From Ectobius pallidus (lineage: Eukaryota; Arthropoda; Insecta; Blattodea; Ectobiidae), in contig CAXKWD010000003.1 in NCBI GenBank assembly GCA_964059195.1, positions 200,036,174 to 200,100,173 on the forward strand: 64,000 nucleotides of DNA, read 5' to 3'. Position numbers and translations under genes: made by a program. This document shows positions 11,352-21,734 of this stretch, piece after piece; position 1 is the stretch's first letter, and every line of letters starts with the position of its first letter. Below the pieces are notes generated by a model. The model searched no databases. It was not told where the DNA came from and saw only the letters and a program-made list of their open reading frames with translations.

Positions 11352-11780
11352 AGAAACATTGTAATATGAGAACAAAGCGAGCCGCCCGTCAACGTTTTGA
11401 GCGTGGCGATAATAGCCTATCTCTGACGCGTATTCACAGAAGAGTACATCTAGAGTGGAGTCATCATCATGTCAACTTGACGGTCGAACAGTGGTTCAAT
11501 GTTCTCTACAGATGAGTCCAGGTTTTTTCTTGAAAGTGATTTTCGACGGATTAGCATCTGGAGTGCACCTGGAACACGATTTCGGGACGCAAACATTGTG
11601 GAAAGAGACCGATATGAAGGTGGATCAATAATGGTGTGGGCAGGAATTCTGTTGACTACACGAACACCTCTTTATGAAGTTGTACGGGTAAATCGGCACG
11701 TTTTAACTGCTGTCAGGTATCGTGACGAGATCTTGGCACCTTATGTGCGGTTGTTTAGAGGTGCTGTGGACCCAGAAAAA
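11352..11780 (+). pseudogene. Tc1-like transposase fragment
   Basis: The first part reads RTKRAARQRFERGDN and later LTVEQWFNVLY. A small indel near 11500 shifts the frame, after which it reads STDESRFFLESDFRR, the first DDE catalytic block, followed by WSAPGTRFRDANIVERDRY, GGSIMVWAGI and YRDEILAPYVRLFRGAVDP. That order is diagnostic for Tc1-like transposases. Coding similarity stops at about 11777, just before the second catalytic Asp would be expected, so both the C-terminal third and the N-terminal DNA-binding domain are missing. Confidence 0.85.
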
Positions 11781-11794
11781 AAATTAAAATTTTG

Positions 11795-12622
11795 ACCTTT
11801 TTATAATTTTTTCGTCGGTTACACGCTGAAAGCTATAAGTCTTTCAAATTTCAGGTTTCTAGCTCATCTGGAAGTGGGTCAACATTAATGCCAGTAGGCC
11901 TAAACATTTTCAAAGTTTCTTGAGGGGAGTAAAAAATTTAAATGTTTAACTTTTTGGAATTTTCCCATCGATTATAGGCTAAATGCTATAAGGCTGCCAA
12001 GTGTCAAGATTTTAGCTCATAGGTAAACATTAATGTCAGTGAATGGGTGATTTAGACTGAGCTAAATGTGAATGGCGTTAGGGTAAACAATCAGTTTTTC
12101 AATGCTTGTAGAGCAGCTAGGATCACCAAATTTGCATACTTATGAAAGCTGGATGTGCCAATATTTCTGCCATATTTTATGATTTTAGCTGTTTAGTAAG
12201 TTGAAAAATATTATATAATATGTAGAAAATGTACACAATTTAGTTAAAATTAAAATATCAAACTCTTTCTAAGGCATAACCGATGGAGATACAACAAAAA
12301 GTCAAAGGAGCAAACTTGTAGGTCTCAAAAATATCCGATACTGGTAGTGCAATCGGTTTTATGATACGACTTACCGTTTATCTACTATAAGCTTCCAAAA
12401 AAGGTCTGCAGCGACTTTAAAGTTTCATCCGCCATTTTAAAAGTTTTTTGAGGGGCATAAAATAAACAATTGCAACTTTTTGGAATCAAATCATCGTTTA
12501 AAGGCTAAAAGCTATAAGTTTGCAAAATGTCAAGTTTCTAGCTCATCTGGAAGTGGATAAACATTAATGTCAGCGAGTCGGTCAGCGAGTCGGTCAGCCA
12601 TGTGGCTTTATATTATAGAGAT
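11795..12622 (-). mobile_element. Helitron-like repeat, family H (copy 1)
   Basis: Contains three related blocks of roughly 130 bp (around 11800, 11940 and 12475), each with AGCTATAAG followed by TTTCTAGCTCATCTGGAAG. A central part (12060-12430) is also present at 30030-30095 and 30970-31210. The right terminus, read on the minus strand, is TCTCTATAATATAAAGCC followed by GACTGAC-like repeats. It resembles the 5' ends of the Helitron-like copies at 41701 and 44542, so I assign it tentatively to Helitrons. Confidence 0.5.
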
Positions 12623-12638
12623 ACCATAGTCTAATAGA

Positions 12639-12935
12639 GGACCATATGCGTGGTCTCGAGGTTAGCGTCGTTGGCCATGGATCCACAGGTTGGGTTCGAT
12701 CCTGGTACCTACTCGAATTTTTTCTGGAGGTGGGGTCTGGAACGGGGTGTAACTTACTCAGCCTCATACAAATTGAGGAGCTACTTGATTGAGATGTAGC
12801 GGCTCTTGGTCAAGGAAACCATCAGTATTAGCTGTGAGTGTCGGCATGCTGACCACATCCCCCATTCCTGTTATCTGCCTATGGTAGATGGCGCAGATCC
12901 CTTCAGGAATGTAGAGCCATGGAGTTTTGTTTAGT
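12639..12935 (+). repeat. tRNA-derived SINE, family S
   Basis: The head TGGTCTCGAGGTTAGCG resembles an A box and GGTTGGGTTCGATCCTGG contains a B box (GGTTCGATCC). The body has CAGCCTCATACAAATTGAGG. Flanking 10-bp target duplications GTCTAATAGA (12629-12638) and GTCTAGTAGA (12936-12945) define the ends. Confidence 0.75.
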
Positions 12936-13125
12936 GTCTAGTAGAATGGTGAAATTAGCAATATAGATCTAACCACAAAGTGGCAATTGGCAATTGCATT
13001 TCTCTAAGGGACTTCATAGCTCACGCTGCTTGCAGAAATCAGCCGGCTCGACCTAGCTCACGTGCTTCAAGACGCTCTAGCGGCGAATTCAAGAATCACG
13101 CCTTGTCGTTGCAAACTGCCTTGCG

Positions 13126-13240
13126 ATGACCAGAACTCAGAAAGCACGGGAGTTGTACCACCAAGTCAAGCATCTCGCACACGCTTCTCGCCCAGAGGAT
13201 GAGGCGGAAGTCGTTGCAAATGCATTGAAACGGCTAGCCG
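13126..13240 (+). CDS. candidate first coding exon, unknown protein
   Basis: In a GC-richer block (about 13010-13240) an ATG at 13126 opens 38 codons reading MTRTQKARELYHQ, then HASRPEDEAEVVANALKRLA. It ends at a plausible splice donor CCG|GTATTT at 13240/13241 in phase 1. An in-frame TAG lies upstream of the ATG, as expected of a 5' UTR. A possible acceptor (CGCTGCTTGCAG) lies near 13036. The peptide is hydrophilic and helix-prone. I do not recognise it. The transposon at 13538 would lie in the following intron. It could equally be a fragment of an unrecognised repeat. Confidence 0.3.
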
Positions 13241-13656
13241 GTATTTACATTTTAAATTATTTAAGTTTGTAAAATACCATGTGAAGCATTTTTTCGGTCA
13301 GTAAGAATCTCTCACAAAGACGATTTCGAAGTAGTTGAATAGAATAAAGTAATACAAAATTTAAATATTCTTTACATTAAAAACTGGTCGTTCTGCAACA
13401 CTGCAACATGATCAGCGGCTACCACTGAGTCACTTATATGTATTACATAGATATTTCCGAAAATGAAAGTAAATACCGGAATTCGTTAGAATTGTCCCTG
13501 TATAGAAGTTAAAGTCGAGAAAACTCACCTGTCGCTACAGGGTGGACCGCTCGAATGTCCCTAATTGCAATTGTATGTGACGGGTGAACGATTGAAGATA
13601 GAAACTTACATCAACGTTTATATGAAAGAAAAACTCAACAAGTTTTGATATCCACG

Positions 13657-14100
13657 TCACCACATCTCTATGTGAGCTCCAGCAGTCACTGTGACGATAT
13701 CAAGCCGATGAACAATTTCTTGCCAAGTACGTTGGAGTATGTCTTCTGAAATGCTCTCAATAGCCTCTATGATGCGCTCCCGAAGATCACGAAGGTCATT
13801 GACTGGGGTGGCGTAAACTTTATCTTTGACGTAGCCCCAGAGAAAGAAATCAAGCGGTGTTAGATCAGGAGATCTCGGGAGCCATGCGATCGGTCCTCCC
13901 CTACCAATCCAACGGCCAGGAAAAATGTTGTCCAAAGTCATACGAACTTCATTGAACCAGTGAGGAGGAGCGCCATCTTGTTGGAAAAGGATGTTAGGCT
14001 GCAGTTGTTCAATTTGTGGAAAGAAGAACTGCTCCAGCATGTCAAGATATGTGGTACCACGGACAGTTTTCTCGGCGAAGAAAAATGGTCCAATGACTTT
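13657..14100 (-). pseudogene. DD41D transposase, C-terminal half
   Basis: Starts within the GACTTT duplication and reads KVIGPFFFAEKTVRGTTYLD, with the second catalytic Asp in ILFQQDGAPPHW and the third in RSPDLTPLDFFLWGYVKD. There are 41 residues between these two Asp residues, which defines the DD41D (rosa-type) lineage of Tc1/mariner. It ends AGAHIEMW and a stop at 13657-13659. The second half is open with no stop. Joined to the N-terminal half at the duplication it gives 344 codons plus stop in one continuous frame, so the gene appears to have been intact when the LINE landed. Confidence 0.9.
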
Positions 14101-16489
14101 GAAGATACACAAACATTTTATGATGAACTACAGAGAGTGATAACGAAGGTAATTAGAACAGATCATGTCATCATTAGTGGGGATTTAAATGCAAGGGTCG
14201 GTAACCAACCAATACAAGGAATAGTTGGCACTTTTGGAGAAACCCACGTGAATAAAAATGGACAAGAATTAAGGCAATTTGCTGCATATAACCAACTAAA
14301 AATAATGAACACTTTCTTTAGAAAAAAAGATATTCATAAATACACCTGGAGTGCTAGAGGAACAAGATCATTAATAGACTATATTATAGCAAATGTTAAA
14401 ATAAAGAATCAAGTACAAGATATCACTGTACATAGAGGAAGTGATATCTACTCTGATCACTATCTGGTTGTGGGAACTATCTCACTATGGACAAGGTGGA
14501 AACGAACAAGAAATAGAACAGAAAACCCAGAAGAGGTATACAAGGCTTACTTATTACAACACGAGAGTATAAAAATGCTATATCAAAATAGATTACAAGA
14601 ATATTTATTAAAAGCAACAACTAAAGAAAGTATAGAAGAGAATGGACAACCTTGAAAGGATGCATTACAAAAGCTGCATATGAAGCAATAGGGAAAAAAA
14701 GAAAGTTAAGACAACGTAGAGGATTAAGAATATGGAATAAACAAATAGAAACAGCAGTAAAAGAAAAGAAAATAGCATATTTGAAATTATTACAGAATAA
14801 TACTGAAGAAAATGAAATAAATTACAACGAAAAAAGAAACCATGCAAAGCAGCTGACAAGGAAAGCCCACCAGAATTCCTGGGAGCAGTTTATGTCTAAT
14901 ATAGAACATGACGTGCATGGAACGCAAACTTTCGCCTATAAAATGATGCGATATCTTAATAAGACAGAAAGGGATGCAGCAAGAATAAATGTTATAAGTA
15001 AAGAGACCTGGACACAGTATTATCAACATTTGCTTAATGGTGAAGAATTCACACAAGAAGATATAGCCTAGTACCAAGTTATAATACAACAGTGGATCCA
15101 ATCACACTAGATGAATTACAAGTAGCCTTGAAAGGTATGAAAAATAGGAAAGCTAGTGGTCCAGACGGTCTAAATATAGAACTATTGAAATACTCTGGTT
15201 TAATGTGCCAACTAAGACTGCTGCAATTGTATAATGAATGTTGGCGAAGCTATAAGGTACCTGATTCATGGAAAATAGCTGAGCTAATACCAATTTTTAA
15301 GAAAGGACAAAGAAATGATCCTAATAATTATAGGGGCATAAGCCTATTAAATTCAGTTTATAAGCTGTATGCTAGAATAATTAATAACCGCTTAAAACCA
15401 ATAACAGAGGCGATTTTAGAGGAGGAACAATCTGGTTTTAGAATAGGACGATCTACTAGTGATAATATTTTTAGTATAAAGAGAATTTTAGAAAAAAGAC
15501 GAGAAGTCAATTTAGAAACTCATGTAGCATTCATTGACTTCGAAAAAGCCTTCGATTTTATGAATAGAGAAAAACTATGGAGAATAATGGACAGAAGGGG
15601 ATATCCCCCTCATATAATAGAAGTAATTAAACATTTATATAAAGACACAAAAATTATTATAAATACAGGCACGTCAAAAACAGAAGAAATAAAAGTAAAT
15701 CAAGGAGTAATACAGGGATGTAGCCTTTCTCCCACACTATTTAATATATATGTAGATGATCTGATTAAGGTATGGAAAAAGGAGGTGAAGGAAGGAATAT
15801 CGATTAACAGAAATAAAAACTTAAATGTGATTCTCTATGCTGATGACATAGCCATAATACAGGACAATGAAGAGAGCCTCCAACGCTCCGTGTACAAAAT
15901 GTATTTATTAGGAAAGGAATATAATCTAAATGTGTCTACAAAGAAAACAAAAATAATGGCACACCGAGGAAAATATCCGGTAAGATCAAAAATAATTGTT
16001 GGAAATAAATGCCTGGAACAAACCTCGAATTTCAACTATTTGGGCTGCGATGTAAGCTTTGATAAGGACAAAGATATAGAAAACAAAATAAATAAGTTTC
16101 AACATATATGTGGAACCATAACAAGAACATTGAATAATAAAACAAGGAAAGAAACTAAAATTAAATTTTATAAAACTATGGCGGTTCCAGTGCTCATATA
16201 TGGAAGTGAGTCCTGGGTGTTAAATAAAAGAGATAAAAACAAAATACAAACAGCAGAAATGAGGTTTCTAAGAAGAGTTAAAGAATGTACTAGACGAGAT
16301 TTAATAAGAAATGAAAAAATTAGAGAGGAATTAGGTATATACAATTTACAAGACCAAATAGAAGAAAATAAGCAAAATTGGAAAGAACATCTTAATAGAA
16401 TGAGTGAAGAAAGAATACCGGTTTTAATTAGACAATACAATCCTCGTGGAAAAAGAGACGTTGGACGTCCAAGAAGAAGATGGGAGTAA
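14101..16489 (+). pseudogene. LINE endonuclease / reverse transcriptase
   Basis: The partial endonuclease reads VIISGDLNARVGNQP, TYTWSARG-like KYTWSARGTRSLIDYI and SDHYLVVGT (near 14455), the conserved SDH catalytic block. A frameshift lies near 14640 and another near 15070. The reverse transcriptase then runs to a stop at 16487-16489: NRKASGPDGLNIELLKY, LIPIFKKGQRNDPNNYRGIS, EEQSGFRIGRSTSDNIF, FIDFEKAFD, QGVIQGCSLSPTLFNIYVDD and the catalytic ILYADDIAII (YADD at 15836-15847). It ends GRPRRRWE. The enzyme would nick target DNA and reverse-transcribe the element RNA. The truncation and frameshifts make this copy inactive. The clade call rests on the domain order, the C-terminal GRPRRRW motif and the triplet tail. 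Confidence 0.85.
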
Positions 16490-16570
16490 TGTTGGAAAGC
16501 GAAGTCGGAACAGGCAGAAATGCCTAACCCCTGAAGTGAAGATGATGATGATGATGATGATGATGATGAC
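14101..16570 (+). mobile_element. RTE-like LINE, 5'-truncated, inside the transposon
   Basis: Bounded by GACTTT target duplications at 14095-14100 and 16571-16576. It starts within the endonuclease domain (5' truncation typical of target-primed reverse transcription) and ends with a (GAT)n tail at 16541-16570, a style seen in RTE-clade LINEs. It is inserted so that its coding strand opposes that of the host transposon. Confidence 0.88.
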
Positions 16571-17167
16571 GACTTTATTCTGCGACAAACTGCACCAAAC
16601 ATTCAACTTGGGACTGTCACGAACGTGCTCTTGTGTGGCGTGAGGATTCTGCGATCCCCAGATCCGCACATTATGCCGGTTTACCTTGCCTGATACATGG
16701 AAAGTGGCTTCATCCGAGAAGAAAATCTTGGACATGAAATCAGGATCAACGCCGAGACGGTTTAGCACCGTATTGGCGAATTCCACTCGTTTGGGCTTGT
16801 CATTCGGCTCAATACGTTGCATTACCTGCACTTTGTATACATACAGTTTGAGACGTTTGTGGACAATTCGTTGCAATGTGGATTTTGGTACCTGAAGTTC
16901 CCGCAAAGCTCTTCTTAATGACTTCCGTGGGCTTCGCTCATATGCGGCTTGAACATTTGCAACCATTTCGTCGGATGCTCTGCGACCACCACCATGCTTC
17001 TTTAACACAGTTCCAGTAGTTAAAAATGTATCGTACCACTTCTTTATGCTTTTAGCAGTTGGAGCATCATGGTTAAAGACTCGCCGAAACTCCCTCTGAA
17101 CTCTAACAATTGATTTAAACTCCGCATACCACAAAACAGTTTGAGCTTTCATCTGCGGTGTCGCCAT
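16571..17167 (-). pseudogene. DD41D transposase, N-terminal half
   Basis: Initiates at ATG 17167 with MATPQMKAQTVLWYAEFKS. It contains a paired-like helix-turn-helix region (AKSIKKWYDTFLTTGTVLKK, then PRKSLRRALRELQVPKSTLQ, which suits specific TIR binding) and the first catalytic Asp in KIFFSDEATFHVSGKVNRH. NVRIWGSQNPH and SPKLNVWCSLSQN follow, and the frame then runs into the GACTTT duplication and the LINE tail. About 197 codons are present before the break. No internal stops are seen. Confidence 0.9.
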
Positions 17168-17509
17168 TTTGATAAACGCTAAAATCTAAGAATGAAAACC
17201 GTATCATTGCACCATCTACTGACAGAATTCGAAACTTGTTGAGTTTTTCTTTCATATAAACGTTGTTGTAAGTTTCTATCTTCAATCGTTCACCCGTCAC
17301 ATACAATTGAAATTAGGGACATTCGAGCGGTCCACCCTGTATTTTCTTCTGCAAAAGGAAATTTAATTATCTAGGGTTAGTGACTTGTCAGTAGCGTTGG
17401 CAACACTGGTGCCCAAAAGCAGGAGTCACTGCCTCTCAGATAACACTTAACCTACATCTCCCAGCGGTAGCGAACACCGTGTGGTGAATGTTGGTGTGTT
17501 TGATACAGA

Positions 17510-18466
17510 ATGGAGACTGAAATTAAATCCGAATATATCAAGATTGAAATCAAGGAAGAGATTTATCAAATATGTGAACCTGTTCCCGTTACATTCGAGA
17601 CACACGAAATCAAATGTGAGAATGAAGACCACACTGATTCCACAGCATGCAGCGCCATTCACAACTTAGAGCAAGTTCCACGAGTTTCTCAAATAAAAAA
17701 TGAAGAAGAGGATCAACTAATGCGATTATACTCACCTACTGTATGCACAAGCACATTCTCTGCTGGAAACACTACTCCCGACAAATATTTCTCATGTGAT
17801 ATATGTACCAAGACATTTTCCGGAAAAGGTCATCTCAAAAGACATCTTCTTACGCACACTGGACGTAAGCCGTTTACGTGTGATATATGTAGCAAGAATT
17901 TTTCCCAAAATGGTAATCTCAAAAGACATCTGCTTACGCACACTGGTTGTAAGCCTTTTAAGTGTGATGTATGTGCAAAGAAATATACCCAAAAAGTTGA
18001 GCTCAAAAGACATCTGCTTACTCACACTGGACATAAGCCATTCTCGTGTGATGTATGCAGCAAGAAATTTTCCATAAGAAATTATCTCAAAATACATCTG
18101 CGTACGCACACTGGATATAAGCCATTCATGTGTGATATATGTAGCAAGAAATTTTCCCAAAGTGGGATTCTCAAATCACATCTGCTTATGCACACTGGAA
18201 ATAAGCCATTCACGTGTGATATGTGTAGCCAGAAATTTTCCCAAAGAGGGCATCTCAGAACACATCTGCTTAAGCACACTGGACATAAGCCATTCGGGTG
18301 TGATAAATGTAGCAAGACGTTTTCCAAAAAAGGGGATCGGAAAATACATCAGCTCATTCACACTGGACATACACCATTCACATGTAATATATGTAGCAAG
18401 AACTTTTCCGTAAAATGGAATCTCAAAGTACATCTGCTTACTCATGAGAGGAAGAACCATTCCTAA
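17510..18466 (+). CDS. C2H2 zinc-finger protein, eight fingers, single exon
   Basis: An intact 318-residue protein, probably a nuclear sequence-specific DNA-binding factor. Residues 1-92 are acidic and low in complexity (METEIKSEYIKIEIKEE), without a recognisable ZAD, BTB or KRAB domain. Eight C2H2 fingers follow at a perfect 28-residue spacing, starting at Cys96 and ending at His312. They are joined by TGxKP-type linkers (TGRKP, TGCKP, TGHKP, TGYKP, TGNKP, TGHTP). Finger 7 has Arg (GDRKIH) where the conserved hydrophobic residue normally packs, so it may fold poorly. The ATG at 17510 has a fair context (ACAGAATGG). A TTGATACAG just before it could also be a splice acceptor, so upstream non-coding exons are possible. 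The gene is squeezed between transposons ending at 17339 and starting at 18471. The lack of stops over 318 codons and intact zinc ligands argue for selection or recent origin. Confidence 0.9.
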   Translation: METEIKSEYIKIEIKEEIYQICEPVPVTFETHEIKCENEDHTDSTACSAIHNLEQVPRVSQIKNEEEDQLMRLYSPTVCTSTFSAGNTTPDKYFSCDICTKTFSGKGHLKRHLLTHTGRKPFTCDICSKNFSQNGNLKRHLLTHTGCKPFKCDVCAKKYTQKVELKRHLLTHTGHKPFSCDVCSKKFSIRNYLKIHLRTHTGYKPFMCDICSKKFSQSGILKSHLLMHTGNKPFTCDMCSQKFSQRGHLRTHLLKHTGHKPFGCDKCSKTFSKKGDRKIHQLIHTGHTPFTCNICSKNFSVKWNLKVHLLTHERKNHS

Positions 18467-18470
18467 TGTA

Positions 18471-19770
18471 CGAGGGGGGACCCAAAAATAACAGGAATTT
18501 ATTTTTGTTCTTTTTTATTTTGCATGTTTATTGAACTCTACATTAGTCCCCTTCAAAATATTGTCCATGTGCATTAATGCACTTGTCCCAATGCTTTTTC
18601 CACTGCTCAAAACAGTGCTGAAACTCTTGAGCCAGGATACTGTTCAAAGCCGTTAGCATGTTTTCTTTGACTTCATATCACGGAATCACTTACTTCTTTT
18701 CATCCGCGGAAACAAAAATAAAGTCTGACAGAGCCAGATCGGGTGAGTAAGGCGGATGAGGCATAAGTACCATGTTGTTGTTTGTCAAAAACTGTCGGAC
18801 CGTCAAAGCTGTGTGGGCTGGAGCATTGTGTGAAGCAACCAGTTCTCATTTCTCCATACGTTGGGCCGTTTTCGTCGCACATACTCTCTCGCAATCTTCG
18901 TAAGACATCCAGGTAAAAATGTTGGTTCACTGTTTGTCCTGGCAGAACAAACTCTTTGTGGACAATGCCATTCACATAAAAAAAACAAATCAGCATTGTT
19001 TTCACATTGGATCGCACTTGACGTGCTTTCTTGGGTCGGGGTGAATTTGAAGTTTTCCTCTGGCTCAATGCTTGCTTTGATCATGGATCGTACCCATAGC
19101 ACCAAGACTCATCACCAGTCAATTCTTTTAAGATAATTTGGATCGTTCTACACTTTACTCTTCAAGCCGCAGCAAACATTCACGCGGTTTTCTCTTTGGT
19201 CATCTCTGAGCAAGCGAGGAACAAATTTTGCAGAGACCCATCTCATGTTCAAACCTTCACTTAAAATTCGCTGGACTGTGCTCTATGACACATTCGTTTC
19301 CTCAGAAATTTGGTCAATGGTCTTTCGATGATCTTCATCAATTGCACGTTTGATTTTGGCAATATTTTAGTCATTTCTTCTTGTCGGGGTGTGGCATGTC
19401 TTCATTTGACATGTTGCCAGATTTGAAACGGGAAAACCACTTGTAGACCTGTGATTTCCCCAAAGCATCATCATGAAAGGCTTGTCTAAGCATCCCCACG
19501 GTCTCTGCTGCAATTTTCCCAAACAGAAAACAAAATTTCACACACACTCTTTGTTCCTTGTGGTCGGCCATCTCACTAATCGCTAACGGGTTGAAACACA
19601 AATGCACACAACAGCACACCACAACCAAGCCACTTAACTCAGACTGACAACAGCTCACTAACAGTCATGGGAGACCCCCAAATAACACCACCTAACAGCT
19701 CAACTCCTCGTAACTAGAAAGCATGCCTGCACAACAGTTCGGTTCCAGTTATTTTTGGGTCCCCCCCTCA
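18471..19770 (-). mobile_element. mariner (DD34D) transposon, 1.3 kb
   Basis: The ends CGAGGGGGGACCCAAAAATA (left) and its near-complement GTTATTTTTGGGTCCCCCCC (right) form inverted repeats flanked by TA at 18469-18470 and 19771-19772. The full length is about 1300 bp, usual for mariner. It landed 4 bp after the zinc-finger stop codon and therefore interrupts that gene's 3' UTR. Confidence 0.92.
18700..19571 (-). pseudogene. mariner transposase, frameshifted
   Basis: Starts at ATG 19571 (MADHKEQRVCVKFCFLFGK) and continues with the HTH region AFHDDALGKSQVYKWFSRFK. After decayed sequence it has NMRWVSAKFVPRLL, then TGDESWCYGYDP (first catalytic Asp, in a shifted frame near 19110), SPRPKKARQVRSNVKTML, FFYVNGIVHKEFVLPGQTVN, NAPAHTALTVRQFL and PPYSPDLALSDFIF. 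The spacing after NAPAH fits DD34D. A one-base deletion falls exactly in the expected catalytic Asp codon (CAC-AC-AAT near 18830), so the second Asp is lost together with the frame. Stops and further shifts occur near 19120-19370. Confidence 0.88.
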
Positions 19771-19772
19771 TA

Positions 19773-20338
19773 ATGTGTGCACCGAGTCTTTATCTCGTGT
19801 GAGGTTGTCACCACTGCATGCACACACTGGCAAGGTACTCTCACAGCGTGACAAATGAGAGATTAGGAAAATCTAGGTGCAGAAATCCCTCTTATAACTT
19901 GTTTAGAAATTCAAGTAATGTAAATGTACTTTGATTAAAAACACAGTTTCAATTTGGTGCAAGCTAGTTCGTGTGCTTTTATAGGACTCTCATGCTGATA
20001 TATTGGTAGCGTTGGGAACTCAAATCAATGCATGGACTTTTCATTCATTTATTGTGCTATATCACAGTGGGCTGTATACTGTTAACAAAATAAGAAAATA
20101 CTTATTATTTACAATATTCGTTACATTTTATTCATGGAATAGTCTTAATAAATCCTACACAAAGTTACCAATTTCATCAGATAAATTTGCTTAAACTTTG
20201 TTCTCATGTTTTTTATACTTCACAGTTAGCATCATTTACAAATATTTTCAATCATGTGCCAGCAGGTTTTAAGGAGATTTTTTTTAAATCTGTATCAATT
20301 ACAGTTTGAAATTTTGTCAAGTATTGCTATCATTTGTT
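19773..20338. other. probable displaced 3' UTR, then AT-rich DNA
   Basis: Sequence after the mariner copy would have been contiguous with the zinc-finger stop codon before insertion. A weak GATTAAAA near 19935 could serve as a polyadenylation signal. No coding signal is seen. Confidence 0.3.
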
Positions 20339-20965
20339 CGTCTGTGTCAAGGATATCGAGACGACAGTGGAAAGATGCCCAAAGGGGCCTTCTAACAAAG
20401 AACTACTTCCTTAGCATCCTCAGGCAACTTTCAAAAATGGATCATTCCTGATTACTCAACATCCTAGTTATATTCGGGACATGGCTACTTCACAACAAAC
20501 CTATTTAGGTTTAACCTAGCGGAGGATAACCTCTGCTACTGTGAAGACTGTGAGCCTGAACCAATGTACCATGCTCTCTATACATGCGCGAGTTATAGGG
20601 AAGCATTCATTAGCCTAAGAGAGGTAGGCAAACAAGCAGGCGAAGTATGGCCACCAGAACTTAGTTTTTGGATGACAAAGGAACCTAACACTGCTTTCAG
20701 AACATTAACACGCCACATGTTAGAAAGCAGGAAAGAACAAGAACAAGATCATGCCTAAGACACACTGCATTTGAGACGAATCCGTCTTGGGGAAATGCTC
20801 AGACCTCCGGGGGCCCTACCGGTCAGGATGGATATGGCAGATTGCCCAAGACTTGCCTCGGAAGCAGCAACCGATGTGAGTGAGGTTTTTCGGGGAGTTT
20901 CCCCTCACTATAAGGTGAATACCACATTGGGGAAACGTCCCCCGCAGAGAGATCAGCAAGGGTAA
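20339..20965 (+). pseudogene. R1-like LINE, 3' coding end and UTR
   Basis: About 20478-20758 reads GHGYFTTNLFRFNLAEDNLC, then YCEDCEPEPMYHALYTCASY and a helical tail ending EQEQDHA and TAA at 20756-20758. The GHG...C-x-C...H-x4-C pattern is the zinc-knuckle-like carboxy terminus of R1/I-group LINE proteins, beyond the RNase H or RT domain. In-frame stops just upstream show decay. The GC-richer 20760-20960 (CCCTCACTATAAGGTGAAT) is probably the element's 3' UTR. Confidence 0.7.
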
Positions 20966-21734
20966 AGTAAACTGAATAAAATCCTACTCATTCATATTTT
21001 AATTAAAATGTACTGAAATTAACATTTAAGCTGTATCTATTAATTAAGCTGTACCTATTAATTGTATAAAGAAATGTTAATTTCAAAAACTGTTCATTTT
21101 AATTATCTCTTCAATTTTACTGTAGTACGTTTTCATGTTTCGCTTACCGTAATGGAGATAATCTAGAAAAATTGAAACTGGATACGAGTAAAGTACTCCC
21201 TAAGTCATTTTTGCAGAAAAACGGACATTTAACTCTACATTGGACATTTGTGTTTCTACATTAAACTTTTTTTATGGACTGTACTGATTCTCAAATAAGA
21301 TTCACAATAATTAGATATGCACTTTCGTGTTTTATATGGGTGTGTGTGACAGCAAAAGCATCACAGGATAAATAAGAATAATAAAAGAGGTGAGCAATAT
21401 TAATTTTATTTTTACAAGTATTATAGGGATCTTTTAAAGTACAAAAGTACTGACAATCACGTTTCTACGCCTTCTTCTCCCCATCACTATCAAAGGGGGC
21501 ATGATGATTTCATGATATTCCAAGGGGGGCGTTAGATGAAAAAGGTTCGGAACCACTGTACTAGAGGAAATATGGTGGTCAACCCTAAAACTCGATCTAG
21601 AATGTTTTTTACAATTAATACAAGTTCTGAAGTCCTCTAAATAAAAAGAAATCATATTTTTGGAGACAAGTCTGCCTCCATTTGTCAGTTTCATTTTTGC
21701 GGTGTTTAAAATTTGTACACAACAAACCAATAGC
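20966..21734. other. intergenic DNA, one hAT-like terminus
   Basis: About 21130-21230 is an inverted relative of 5090-5190. At 21541-21556 GGTTCGGAACCACTG looks like a hAT right terminus, but I found no matching left end. No gene seen. Confidence 0.4.

Larger units (their letters stand above)
13538..17339 (-). mobile_element. DD41D mariner-type transposon, split by a LINE
   Basis: The terminal inverted repeats are about 107 bp long and nearly identical: left starts CAGGGTGGACCGCTCGAATG, right ends with its complement. TA duplications lie at 13536-13537 and 17340-17341. Removing the 2470-bp LINE (14101-16570) and one 6-bp GACTTT duplication leaves an element of about 1.33 kb. The transposase is encoded on the minus strand in two halves described separately. 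Confidence 0.93.

Noticed and set aside
17792..18460. Several long minus-strand frames and a second plus-strand frame over the zinc-finger gene
   Set aside because: They repeat with the 84-nt finger period and are frame shadows of the C2H2 array.
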